35,627 nucleotides of DNA. Origin: S34-282 sp034422075. Lineage in GTDB: Bacteria > Chloroflexota > Dehalococcoidia > Lucifugimonadales > Australimonadaceae. Shown here one piece after another: positions 1 through 7,493 of this stretch. Position 1 is the first letter of the stretch. Each line of letters begins with the position of its first letter. A program made the translations under genes and the position numbers. The notes beneath the pieces were generated by a model that did not search any database, was not told the DNA's origin, and saw nothing but the letters and a program-made list of their open reading frames with translations. Where the stretch lies: contig DAOUJX010000034.1 in the NCBI GenBank assembly GCA_034422075.1, positions 1 through 35,627 on the forward strand. Direction: 5' to 3'.

Positions 1-631
1 GGTGCTCGACCTCATGGATACGCTGGGACTCGACAAGGTGTGGATCCACGGTGAGGCCGGCGGTGCAAGCGGCATGACCCCGCTCATCCTCAATCACCCC
101 GATCGGCTCAAGGGCGTCATATTCGAATCGGGTATCGCGATGAAGTTCAAGGAGGGCAGCATCAAGCCGCCCCCCGCGGCGCCCGTCGGCGGCATCTCGA
201 TGGTGGAGCGCAGCAAGCAGCTGCTCCGCAACCTGAGCTGGGACGCCGTTCGCGCGCGCCTCCTCATGGTCATGCACCGCGACCACCCCGAGCAGGTGAC
301 CGACGAGCTCGTCGACGTCCGCCTTGCCCACTACTCACGGCCCGAGACGAACGACGGCATGATTCGCGTCTACGACTACTACGGCTCCGGCAAGGGGGCG
401 CAGTACCTCGCGACGGAGGAAGAGGTGTCGCAGATACGCCTGCCCGTGCTGGTCGTCTGGAACGATGGCAGCGAGGGCAACGGACCCGACGCGGGCGAGC
501 GACTCGCATCCCTCATCCCGGACGCGCAGTACAAGCTGCTGCCGGAGACGGGCTTCTGGGCGCACTGGGAAAAGCCCGCCGAGTTCAACGAGGCCGTGCG
601 CCAGTTCATCATGGGGGAGAAGGTAACGTAG
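1..631 (+). CDS. Alpha/beta-hydrolase-fold protein, 5' truncated, triad apparently lost
   Basis: This is the C-terminal ~209 residues of an alpha/beta-hydrolase-fold protein; the frame runs off the left edge, so the GTG at position 2 need not be the start. The fold is shown by the nucleophile-elbow segment IHGEAGGASG followed by a helix and LKGVIFESG, by a late strand LPVLVVWNDG where the acid residue normally sits, and by a C-terminal GFWAHWEKPAEFNEAVRQFI like the usual GHW..WE.P..FN..V..F end. The elbow reads G-E-A-G-G instead of G-x-S-x-G, so the nucleophile position is Ala. The usual GH dipeptide reads GF, with a His three residues later. A serine-hydrolase role is therefore doubtful; a binding or non-hydrolytic role is possible. 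Its substrate cannot be told. Confidence 0.8.
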   Translation, partial: VLDLMDTLGLDKVWIHGEAGGASGMTPLILNHPDRLKGVIFESGIAMKFKEGSIKPPPAAPVGGISMVERSKQLLRNLSWDAVRARLLMVMHRDHPEQVTDELVDVRLAHYSRPETNDGMIRVYDYYGSGKGAQYLATEEEVSQIRLPVLVVWNDGSEGNGPDAGERLASLIPDAQYKLLPETGFWAHWEKPAEFNEAVRQFIMGEKVT

Positions 632-665
632 GGGGCGCGCTTATCGAGGGATTGCGCCCTTATTG

Positions 666-684
666 CCACCTCCCGCGTAGGTGG
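666..684. other. Short hairpin between convergent genes
   Basis: A 6-bp inverted repeat, CCACCT and AGGTGG with a 7-nt loop, lies between the hydrolase stop (631) and the 3' end of the gene on the other strand (763). Position suits a bidirectional terminator, but no T-run follows on either strand, so this is only a weak candidate. Nothing else is recognisable in 632-762. Confidence 0.3.
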
Positions 685-762
685 GAATCTAGGGCCAAGT
701 AGGATAGAGGCGCATGCCGAGAGGAGCCTTTGAACCTACAGGTCCAGCCAGAATGGGCGTGG

Positions 763-2307
763 CTACTTAGACTGGGGTTCTAGCCTGTACCTCAGTAAGC
801 GTTGAACTACCCCATCGCCTCCGATGCCGATGAACTTTCGGTACTCGGATGCGACTTCGCCGGGATCCACAGGACCGCGGTCTTCCGGATGCTCACTTCG
901 GTTCCTTAGCTTGACCAACGAGCCGAGGTCCTTCATTAGGACTTGCCACTTGCTTTTGCTGAACTCAGGGTAGGTTTCGGCTGCAAACTCGTAGAAAAGT
1001 TGACGATTGTCCTTTAGGTCTCTAAGCAATGCAGACAACTCGTCTGGGTTTCTTGCACAGGGAATAGATATCCCTTGACGCTTGCGCCACTCTCGGAAGA
1101 ACTCGACTACTTGTTCCTTAAGGATTGTCTCCGCAGCCCTCCGCAGGTTCCCCGGGAGGCCGGCTTTGCTCCCCCCTTGCGCCCAGCCTACTTGGTCGGC
1201 GGCGATCAATTCGCCTCTCGCTACGTCCGGTAAGTCATCCCAGAGGCTTTGAAAGAAATAGCGCTGTAGGCGTTCGCGCGCGCCCTCGCTCTCATCCTTT
1301 GCGCGGAGATTACGGTATTCATCTTGGGAGAGGTGGCTGATGCATAGCCCTTTGGCGAATGCGAAGAACTCAGCGGGCGGATAGGTGGGAAACCAAGTAT
1401 CACCACTAGGCGCGCGGAAGCCCCCAATCCGAGTTGTGATCCATTCAGAGCCAGCCAAGCGGTGCTCATCTAACCAGTCTGCGGCCTGACTGTAGCCGAA
1501 TTTGAGCATCTCGCAGACCATAGCCCAATGTGCCCAAGAATCACTGCTCCCTGGGGATTCGTAAGCATCTTCGAACGCGGCTGCGGCATCAGTTGCACGT
1601 ATCCACCAAGCAAAGCTTCCAAGCACGGACTCGTGACTTTCAATAACAGATGTTGGCTCGGCAAAGAAGAGCAGAGCTCCGCTGCTGCCTTTCTCAGCAA
1701 CCCAATACGCTGTGAAGGCTGCCTCGAATGCGCCAACCGCATCGCTGTCTTCACGAGCAGCGTGGAATTTGAAGCACCAGGCGAGTGAGCAAAGTAGCAC
1801 GAGGGACCGCCTCATAGCTGCACTGCGATTGAAGTAGTCTGGCATATCCCGGTAATAGGTGTCTGGTTCGTGAAGGCCATCCGCCATTTGCAATTCGTCG
1901 GAGAGGCTTGCGAGGTCTTCGAAAAGCTCTCGGGCTCTCTCGGAAAACCCGCCTTCATCGAAATGCAACTTTGCGAGGAGCGCAGCCGATGCGTGGACGT
2001 GGACGAATGCGCGGATCCAGTCTTCGCGGGCCCAATGCCTATCGGCAGGCCGCTTGAAGCCCCAGCGCTGCACGTATGACTCCAGATCGGCAATTGAGAA
2101 CAATTCAGGGTCTTCGCTGGTTACCCAATATAGGCAGGTCGCGGCTCGCAGGATGTCCACGCGCTCGTCCAGGTCGTTCCCGAATGCAGAGTCATCCCAG
2201 GACGCATCAATCTGATTCAGGGCGTGGACGAGTGCAGAGTGCTCAAGCTCCAGCCAGTCTGCCGGCAGCCAGCGCTCTTTCCTGAATGGTGCAGTGCCTA
2301 GCCGCAT
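763..2307 (-). CDS. Unrecognised protein with C-terminal HEPN-like RX4H motif
   Basis: A 514-residue soluble protein that I do not recognise as a whole. It is rich in Trp, Glu and Asp and looks largely helical. Near the C-terminus the segment LVKLRNRSEHPED (about 464-476) contains R468-N-R-S-E-H473, an RX4H arrangement after a hydrophobic helix, as in HEPN-superfamily RNases and HEPN-like helical domains of defence and toxin proteins. This is motif-level evidence only. The start is taken at the ATG at 2307, which has AGGAG five bases upstream; the frame also has a GTG at 2313 inside that Shine-Dalgarno. The gene has visibly lower G+C (about half in lines I counted) than its neighbours and begins ten bases after the encoded CCA end of tmRNA, a common integration site. 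I infer horizontal acquisition. No partner antitoxin gene is visible. Function unknown. Confidence 0.75.
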   Translation of the reverse strand: MRLGTAPFRKERWLPADWLELEHSALVHALNQIDASWDDSAFGNDLDERVDILRAATCLYWVTSEDPELFSIADLESYVQRWGFKRPADRHWAREDWIRAFVHVHASAALLAKLHFDEGGFSERARELFEDLASLSDELQMADGLHEPDTYYRDMPDYFNRSAAMRRSLVLLCSLAWCFKFHAAREDSDAVGAFEAAFTAYWVAEKGSSGALLFFAEPTSVIESHESVLGSFAWWIRATDAAAAFEDAYESPGSSDSWAHWAMVCEMLKFGYSQAADWLDEHRLAGSEWITTRIGGFRAPSGDTWFPTYPPAEFFAFAKGLCISHLSQDEYRNLRAKDESEGARERLQRYFFQSLWDDLPDVARGELIAADQVGWAQGGSKAGLPGNLRRAAETILKEQVVEFFREWRKRQGISIPCARNPDELSALLRDLKDNRQLFYEFAAETYPEFSKSKWQVLMKDLGSLVKLRNRSEHPEDRGPVDPGEVASEYRKFIGIGGDGVVQRLLRYRLEPQSK

Positions 2308-2312
2308 ACCCA

Positions 2313-2317
2313 CTCCT
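2313..2317 (-). promoter_or_regulatory. Ribosome binding site overlapping the tmRNA 3' terminal A
   Basis: AGGAG on the minus strand, five bases before the ATG at 2307. Its first A is the last base of the encoded CCA of tmRNA, so the downstream gene has no room for its own promoter and may depend on read-through past ssrA. Processing of tmRNA at CCA would cut the message just at its Shine-Dalgarno. Confidence 0.6.
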
Positions 2318-2666
2318 GGTGGAGATGGGGGGGAGTCGAACCCCCCGTCCAGAAGAGGCTAGCGCAGGATGTACTACAGGCTTATCCGGCGCTTTGTCGA
2401 CACGCTCGAGACGCCCACCGGCGGGCTTCCCGGGCGCCTACCGCTGGTCTTAGGCGGCCCGTAGCGGCGTGAGGGCCGCAGCACCCCGACAGGGTTGTCG
2501 CCGGAGGCCGCCGCCGGGGTGGGCGACCGTGGCGCGGCTGCGTGCTTTACGCTGCCAGTGCGACTTGCTTGTTGCCAGTCACTGTTGTGCCGCCTGATTT
2601 GCGAGGGGGCGACGACCTCGGCCTGCAATCCTGCCCAACCGACCCCTGTCGAAACCACGCATCCCC
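2317..2666 (-). ncRNA. ssrA: tmRNA (transfer-messenger RNA)
   Basis: One-piece tmRNA of about 350 nt. The 5' end GGGGATGCGTGGTTTCGACA and the 3' end with T-arm GGTTCGACTCC and acceptor CATCTCCACCA are diagnostic; the two ends pair over seven bases, with one G-U, as a tRNA-like acceptor stem, and CCA is encoded. The tag reading frame ends in codons GTC GCA CTG GCA GCG TAA (stop at 2547-2549), giving a tag ending in VALAA, as expected for ClpXP-type degradation signals. The full tag is read as GGTTVTGNKQVALAA or one Gly shorter; the resume codon (GGC at 2594 or 2591) is not certain. It lies 107 bases downstream of smpB, its protein partner. Confidence 0.95.
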
Positions 2667-2681
2667 ACGGTCGGACGGTTC

Positions 2682-2709
2682 AGTTTAGCACGGAGGGGGG
2701 CAGTGGCAG
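2682..2709 (-). promoter_or_regulatory. Possible tmRNA promoter
   Basis: On the minus strand a -10-like TAAACT lies 15 bases before the mature tmRNA 5' end, with a -35-like CTGCCA 16 bases further upstream. The -35 match is poor. A short 5' leader removed by RNase P would fit. Confidence 0.35.
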
Positions 2710-2733
2710 GGCAGGGAGGCTTACAGGAGCGCT

Positions 2734-2757
2734 CTTCGACAGGCTCAGGGCGAACGG
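2734..2757. repeat. Single copy of a dispersed intergenic motif with TTCG...CGAA ends
   Basis: The segment CTTCGACAGGCTCAGGGCGA plus ACGG between smpB and ssrA carries TTCG and CGAA as short inverted ends. I recognise it as a short sequence dispersed between genes in many high-GC bacterial genomes. Only one copy occurs in this window. Confidence 0.4.
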
Positions 2758-2773
2758 GGGTATGCGGTCGGCG

Positions 2774-3286
2774 CTAGGCGCCGCGGCGCAGCTGGCGGGC
2801 GACCTCCCGTTCTGTTTCGCGCTCGATGATGCGGCGGCGCTTGTCGTAGCGGCGCCGGCCCTTCGCGACCGCCAGCTCCACCTTGGCGTAGTGGTCCTTG
2901 ATGTACAGGCGCAGGGGCACCAGCGTCAACCCCTTCTGCGAGACCTGCTGCGCGAGGTGGTCGGCTTGCTCGCGGTGCAGGAGCAGCTTGCGCGGGCGCG
3001 TCGGCTCGTGGTTCCAGGGGCCGCCGGCGGACCAGGGAGATACGTGCATGTTCTGGAGCCACAGCTCGCGCGCTTGGGGCATGGCATAGGCGTCGCGCAG
3101 GTTGACGCGGCCCGCGCGAATCGACTTGATTTCGGTGCCGCTCAACACCAACCCGGCCTCCACCGTCTCGATCACCTCGAAATCGAAGCGGGCGCGCCGG
3201 TTGGACGCGATGAGCCGGAAGCGCCCCTGCGGCGCATCGCCGGCCGCCGCACGCTTCTTGGCGCTCCTGCGCGACTTCTTGGCCAC
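2774..3286 (-). CDS. smpB: SsrA-binding protein SmpB
   Basis: SmpB binds the tRNA-like part of tmRNA and places it in the A site of stalled ribosomes. The 170-residue product has the family landmarks in order: a basic N-terminus, NRRARFDFEV, LSGTEIKSIRAGRVNLRDAY (about 48-67), RKLLLH (99-104), KGLTLVPLRLY (118-128), and the basic C-terminal tail AKGRRRYDKRRRI (141-153). The start is the GTG at 3286, two bases after the stop of the protease gene, giving the usual SmpB length; the frame is open further upstream but lies in the protease gene. Its RNA partner, ssrA, follows on the same strand. Confidence 0.96.
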   Translation of the reverse strand: MAKKSRRSAKKRAAAGDAPQGRFRLIASNRRARFDFEVIETVEAGLVLSGTEIKSIRAGRVNLRDAYAMPQARELWLQNMHVSPWSAGGPWNHEPTRPRKLLLHREQADHLAQQVSQKGLTLVPLRLYIKDHYAKVELAVAKGRRRYDKRRRIIERETEREVARQLRRGA

Positions 3287-3288
3287 GG

Positions 3289-4575
3289 CTAGCCGCCCAG
3301 CTCCAACTGGAGGAGCCGCACCGCCTCTGCAAGCGCCTCGTCCGTTGTCGGCTCTGGTACATCGCGCGGCTCGATGCCGCACAGGTTGTCGAGCGCCTCC
3401 AGCGCGTCCGGGGCGAACACCAGGACGTCCCGCACCTCCTCCTTCTCCTTCTCCGCGCACAGCTCTTGCAGCTGCCGCGAGATGGAGGCCAGCGCCTGCT
3501 GGTCGATAGGCGGCCCGGCGAACACGTCCGGCTCCAATCCGTCCCCCTCGATCAGCTGCCCCCCTGGCGTGAGCCAGCGGCCCGTCGTCAGGAACAGGCC
3601 GCCCTCATTCCGCAGGTCGAAGGCGGTGTTGACCGACCCCTTGCCGAAAGTAGGGGAGCCGACGATGACGGCTCGCCCCCTGTCTTGAAATGCGCCCGTG
3701 AGTATCTCGGAGGCGCTTGCGCTGAATCCGTTGACCAGCACCGCAAGCGGCAAATCGGTCGCGTTGCCGCCTTCCGTCGCCATGAACTCCGTCCTGTTGC
3801 CGTCGCTGTCCACGAGGGTAACGACAACGCCGCCGTCGAGGAACTCGGAGGCGATGGCGACCGCGGCGTCTACGAGGCCACCGGCGTTGTTGCGCAGGTC
3901 GAGCACGAGCGCCTGCGCGCCGCCATCGCGCAGCGTCGCCAGGGCGTCTTGCATGTCGCTGTGCGAGCGCCCCTCGAATCTCGACAGCGCGACGTAGCCG
4001 ACGCGCGGGTCCTCATCGAGCAAGCGGCTCTCGACGGACGCGATGACGATGGTGTCGCGTACGACGGTCACGTCGAGCGGCTCCGGTAGGCCCGGGCGCA
4101 GTACGGTGAGCACCACCTCCGTATCCTTGGGCCCGCGGACGCGCGAGACGACCTCCAGCGTGGAGAGGCCCTCGACGCTCTCACCATCGACCTCCAGAAT
4201 GGCGTCGCCGGGCATCAGGCCAGCGCGTTCTGCGGGAGATCCCGGCAGGGGTTGCAGGATGAGCAGCTGGCCGTCCCGCACGCCGATCTCCGCGCCGATA
4301 CCCTCGAACTCTCCCGAGAAGTTGAACGATATCTCCGCCTCTGCGGGCGACGCATAGGCGCTGTAGGGGTCGTCAAGGGCCTCGATGATGCCCCGGATGG
4401 CTGCCGCCTCCAGCTCGTCGGCATCAACCTCGTCCTTGTTGATGTAGCTGGTCTCGATGTGCTGAACGACTTCGTCCAGCGTGCTGAGCTCTTCCTCGCC
4501 GGGCGGGGCGCGCAAGATGAGCAGCACGACTGCTGCGACGGCTACGGCGATGACTGCGATGAGGAAAGCGCGCAT
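3289..4575 (-). CDS. ctpA: S41-family C-terminal processing peptidase
   Basis: A serine protease of the Prc/CtpA family, anchored outside the membrane, that trims proteins from their C-termini. The 428 residues start with a signal anchor (about 3-22), then the helical region ending in DDPYSAY (68-74), a PDZ domain (about 90-160, GSPAERAGLMPGDAILEVDG), and the S41 core: DLRNNAGGLVDAAV, NGFSASASEILTGAFQD with predicted nucleophile S287, and PTFGKGSV with K312, 25 residues apart as in E. coli Prc. The residue equivalent to Prc Gln481 is Asn316 here. It is the first gene of the ctp-smpB-ssrA run. No clear Shine-Dalgarno precedes the ATG. Confidence 0.93.
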   Translation of the reverse strand: MRAFLIAVIAVAVAAVVLLILRAPPGEEELSTLDEVVQHIETSYINKDEVDADELEAAAIRGIIEALDDPYSAYASPAEAEISFNFSGEFEGIGAEIGVRDGQLLILQPLPGSPAERAGLMPGDAILEVDGESVEGLSTLEVVSRVRGPKDTEVVLTVLRPGLPEPLDVTVVRDTIVIASVESRLLDEDPRVGYVALSRFEGRSHSDMQDALATLRDGGAQALVLDLRNNAGGLVDAAVAIASEFLDGGVVVTLVDSDGNRTEFMATEGGNATDLPLAVLVNGFSASASEILTGAFQDRGRAVIVGSPTFGKGSVNTAFDLRNEGGLFLTTGRWLTPGGQLIEGDGLEPDVFAGPPIDQQALASISRQLQELCAEKEKEEVRDVLVFAPDALEALDNLCGIEPRDVPEPTTDEALAEAVRLLQLELGG

Positions 4576-4607
4576 AGGGTGGGGGTGCTCAAGGTGCTCC
4601 GTTTCGC

Positions 4608-4651
4608 GCGCACTTCGCTATTTTACATAACAACAATAGTGCGAAGTGCGC
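4608..4651. repeat. Imperfect inverted repeat upstream of ctpA
   Basis: GCGCACTTCGCTATT (4608-4622) and its near-complement (4635-4651, with a two-base bulge) flank an AT-rich 12-base centre, unusual in this GC-rich DNA. It lies between the end of the small acidic gene (4663) and the start of ctpA (4575). It may be the terminator of the upstream operon or an operator for ctpA; there is no T-run. Confidence 0.6.
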
Positions 4652-4662
4652 CGTGTGGTGCG

Positions 4663-5004
4663 CTAGCGCATCCTCAACCAGCCTCGTCCGGCGTTAGCTT
4701 CGTCCAGCCCTGCCTTGTAGACGAACTCGCCTTCCGGCGTGGTCTTACGCGCCGCCAGCTCGTCGAAGTCCAACTCCACCGTCTCATCGCCGTCGCACTC
4801 GACGCTGACGATGCTGCCTTCGCGGCTGGCGCTGCGAGGCCGCTGTTCGAAGACGTTGCCCTCGCCGACGTCAAGCCGCAGCAGCGGCTCAAGATTGGCG
4901 AAGCGAAGGTCTGTACGCATCACCGCACCATCGGCGATGGAGAAGTTGTCTTCCTCGCAGCTGAAAAATGGCTGCTCGGGCAGCTCGAAGGTATCGGAAA
5001 TCAC
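4663..5004 (-). CDS. Small acidic protein, unrecognised
   Basis: A 113-residue acidic, cytosolic-looking protein that I cannot assign. It reads as a chain of short beta-prone segments (MRTDLRFANLEPLLRLDVGEGNVF, SIVSVECDGDETVELDFDEL) and ends GRGWLRMR. The start is the GTG at 5004, preceded at a six-base gap by AAAGGA; the open frame reaches 5175 but that part overlaps the end of hflX. It follows hflX on the same strand after 58 bases and so is probably its operon neighbour. No membrane segment or metal motif is visible. Confidence 0.65.
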   Translation of the reverse strand: MISDTFELPEQPFFSCEEDNFSIADGAVMRTDLRFANLEPLLRLDVGEGNVFEQRPRSASREGSIVSVECDGDETVELDFDELAARKTTPEGEFVYKAGLDEANAGRGWLRMR

Positions 5005-5062
5005 CTCGGTTCCTTTCAATGCGGTTTTTGGGCCTGTATCGAGGTCTCCAGCCAGGGACGCG

Positions 5063-6244
5063 TTATCCTGCCGCCGCCGCCCCTGCGTATGCGCCCTCCA
5101 CGGGAAGCATCCCAGCGACGGCGCCCATGAGCTCCTGAATGCCGAGCCCCGTTGCGCAGGACGTAACGACCGCAAGCGTACCCTCGTGCCATGCGACGTC
5201 GGTCGGTGCGCCAGGTGTGCAGGCCAGGGCGCGGTCCAGCAGGTCGGCCTTGTTGAGGGCGAGCACGCGCGGCTTGTCCTGGACGCCGAGACTCTTCAGC
5301 ACATCCTCGACGACCCCTACGTGCTCCGCAGCATTCGGGTGGGAGAGGTCGACGACGTGCAGCAAGACGCTGGCCTCTTCCAGCTCCTCGAGCGTCGCGT
5401 GGAATGCGGCGGTGACCGTCGCAGGCAGCTTCTGGATGAAACCGACGGTGTCGGTCACGAGCGCCTGTCTGCCGCTTGGGAGGCGCACGCGCCGCGTCAC
5501 CGGATCAAGCGTCGAGAACAACTGGTCGCGGGCGAGCACGCCGGCCCCGGAAAGCGCGTTGAGCAGGCTGCTCTTGCCTGCGTTCGTGTAGCCGACGAGC
5601 GAGATGACGGGAATGCCGCTGCGGCGGCGCTGGGCACGGTGCTGCTCGCGCTGGCCGCGTACGCGCTCGATCTCCGCCTTCATTCGCTGTATGCGCCGCC
5701 CGACAATGCGCCGGTCGGTCTCGATCTGCGTCTCACCGGGGCCACGGGTGCCGATGCCCCCGCCGAGCCGTTCGAGGTGGCTCCACTGGCCTGCGAGGCG
5801 CGGAAGCAGGTACTCGGCTTGCGCCAGCTCCACCTGCAGGCGCCCCTCCCGCGTGCGCGCATGCCGCGAGAAGACGTCCAGTATCAGCGCCGTCCGATCG
5901 ATGACTTTGACATCGTTGGCTTCTCCGCCGGCGCCCAGCTGCTTGGCCGCGAATCTACGCTCGAGGTTGCGCTGCTGAACGGGCGTGAGTTCGTCGTCGC
6001 AGATGAGGGTGTTGAAGCCGATTTCGGCGTGAATCTGCTCCAATTCGGCCAGTTTGCCCGCCCCCAGGTAGGTCGGCAGCGTTCGCCCAATCTGCTGCGT
6101 CAACGCGCCGACCACCTCCGCGTCCGCCGTCCGTGCGAGCATGGCCAACTCGCTTAGCGAGTCGTCCATCGACCACGGACCACGCTCACCTTTGACGCCA
6201 ATGCCGACCAGGAAGGCTCGCTCTTGCTGCGCCTTCGTCGGCAC
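5063..6244 (-). CDS. hflX: GTPase HflX, ribosome-splitting factor
   Basis: HflX is a GTPase that binds the 50S subunit and splits stalled ribosomes. The 393 residues show the N-terminal HflX domain (about 10-120, LPTYLGAGKLAEL and DDELTPVQQRNLE), the linker signature GGGIGTRGPGETQIETD (161-177), a basic helical region, and the GTPase domain with G1 GYTNAGKS (218-225), G3 DTVGF (265-269) and G4 NKAD (331-334). The length is near normal. The start is the GTG at 6244. It lies between dapL and the small acidic gene on the same strand. A functional link with ssrA/smpB (ribosome rescue) is plausible but is inference from proximity. Confidence 0.95.
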   Translation of the reverse strand: MPTKAQQERAFLVGIGVKGERGPWSMDDSLSELAMLARTADAEVVGALTQQIGRTLPTYLGAGKLAELEQIHAEIGFNTLICDDELTPVQQRNLERRFAAKQLGAGGEANDVKVIDRTALILDVFSRHARTREGRLQVELAQAEYLLPRLAGQWSHLERLGGGIGTRGPGETQIETDRRIVGRRIQRMKAEIERVRGQREQHRAQRRRSGIPVISLVGYTNAGKSSLLNALSGAGVLARDQLFSTLDPVTRRVRLPSGRQALVTDTVGFIQKLPATVTAAFHATLEELEEASVLLHVVDLSHPNAAEHVGVVEDVLKSLGVQDKPRVLALNKADLLDRALACTPGAPTDVAWHEGTLAVVTSCATGLGIQELMGAVAGMLPVEGAYAGAAAAG

Positions 6245-6309
6245 CGTGCCGCGCTGCCGCTTGCTGCTGGCTATCCCCTACCCTCCGCTTTTCGAATGGT
6301 GCGCCGCGC

Positions 6310-7482
6310 CTATCGCGCTCCGATGACGGATCCTTCCAACCGGCGCAGACCCTCTTCAACGTGCTCGTCCGGCGTCGTGAGCGACAGCCGCACGTAGCCC
6401 TCGCCGCACTCGCCGTAGCCGCGTCCCGGCGTGACGACGACGGCGTGCTTGTCGAGCAACTCCGTCGCCAGTTCCGCCGAGGTCCAGCCCTCCGGGCATC
6501 GCGCCCATATGTACAACCCTGCTTTGGGCAGTGCAACGTCGAGACCCATGGTCTGCAACACCTCGACCATGCGGTCGCGGCGCCGGCGGTAGATGTCGTT
6601 GTTCGCCGCGCACCACTCCTCGGTGGTGTTATCCAGCGCCTCGATGCCCATGTACTGCACCGCCTGCGAGACGCCGGAGTCGAGGTTGGACTTCACTCGT
6701 AGCAGCGCATCGATGAGCGCCGGATTGCCCACCGCCATGCCGAGCCTCCAGCCCGTCATGTTGTAGGTCTTGGAGAGCGAATGGAACTCAATCGCCACGT
6801 CCATGGCCCCGGCCGTCTGCATGAATGACGGCGCGACGTAGCCGTCGAACGTCACTTCGGAATATGCCGCGTCGTGACAGATCGCCAGGTCGTATTCCTT
6901 GGCGAATGCGACGGCCTCTTGGAAGAACTCCTCGGTGGCGAGGCCACCGGTCGGGTTGTTGGGGTAGTTCAGCCACATCACCGTCGCCCGTCTGGCGACA
7001 TCGGACGGGATGGCCGACAGGTCAGGCAACCAGCCTCTCTCCTCGCGCAAGGGCATGAAGTGCGACTCGCCTCCCGCAAACATCGTGCCCACGCCATAGA
7101 CGGGGTAGCCTGGATCCGGGACCAGCGCGACGTCGCCTGGGTCGATAAGGCAAAGGGCCATGTGGCCGATACCTTCTTTTGCCCCTATCAAGGGCAACAC
7201 CTCTTTGCCCGGGTCAAAACTTAACCCAAAACGACGCTCGTACCATCGCGCGATCGACTCGCGCAGTTCCGGCAGCCCGTCGGTCTCCGGGTAGCGGTGA
7301 TTTGCGGGGACATCCGCCGTCCGCTTCAGCTCGTCGACCACATGCCGCGGGGTTGGTATGTCGGGATCGCCGATGCCGAACGAGACGACATCGGCGCCCT
7401 GTGCGCGCTTTTCCTGGATCTTCCGGCTAATTTCGAGGAACAGGTACGGGGGCAGTTTGTCGAGCCGGCTGGCTATCTCCAT
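6310..7482 (-). CDS. dapL: LL-diaminopimelate aminotransferase
   Basis: A fold-type I PLP aminotransferase that makes LL-diaminopimelate from tetrahydrodipicolinate in one step. The 390 residues carry SFGIGDPDIPTP (34-45), NYPNNPTGG (172-180) and the PLP lysine in HSLSKTYNMTGWRLG (234-248, Lys238), as in DapL-type enzymes. The start is the ATG at 7482 with TGGAG five bases upstream; upstream in-frame sequence overlaps dapF. It follows dapF by 11 bases, and this pairing is the main reason to prefer DapL over a general aspartate/alanine aminotransferase. With DapF it supplies meso-diaminopimelate for lysine and possibly peptidoglycan. Confidence 0.88.
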   Translation of the reverse strand: MEIASRLDKLPPYLFLEISRKIQEKRAQGADVVSFGIGDPDIPTPRHVVDELKRTADVPANHRYPETDGLPELRESIARWYERRFGLSFDPGKEVLPLIGAKEGIGHMALCLIDPGDVALVPDPGYPVYGVGTMFAGGESHFMPLREERGWLPDLSAIPSDVARRATVMWLNYPNNPTGGLATEEFFQEAVAFAKEYDLAICHDAAYSEVTFDGYVAPSFMQTAGAMDVAIEFHSLSKTYNMTGWRLGMAVGNPALIDALLRVKSNLDSGVSQAVQYMGIEALDNTTEEWCAANNDIYRRRRDRMVEVLQTMGLDVALPKAGLYIWARCPEGWTSAELATELLDKHAVVVTPGRGYGECGEGYVRLSLTTPDEHVEEGLRRLEGSVIGAR

Positions 7483-7493
7483 GAACGCTCCAT

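Noticed and set aside
763..2317. Complete genomic island with att repeats at tmRNA
   Set aside because: Base composition and position suggest insertion, but I found no second copy of the tmRNA 3' end, no integrase and no second cargo gene.
2495..3292. Plus-strand frame across ssrA and smpB
   Set aside because: It covers an RNA gene and the antisense of smpB; no protein features.
4739..6157. Long open frame (472 codons) on the plus strand
   Set aside because: It lies opposite hflX, whose GTPase motifs are intact; it is a high-GC antisense shadow with a low-complexity Arg/Ala product.
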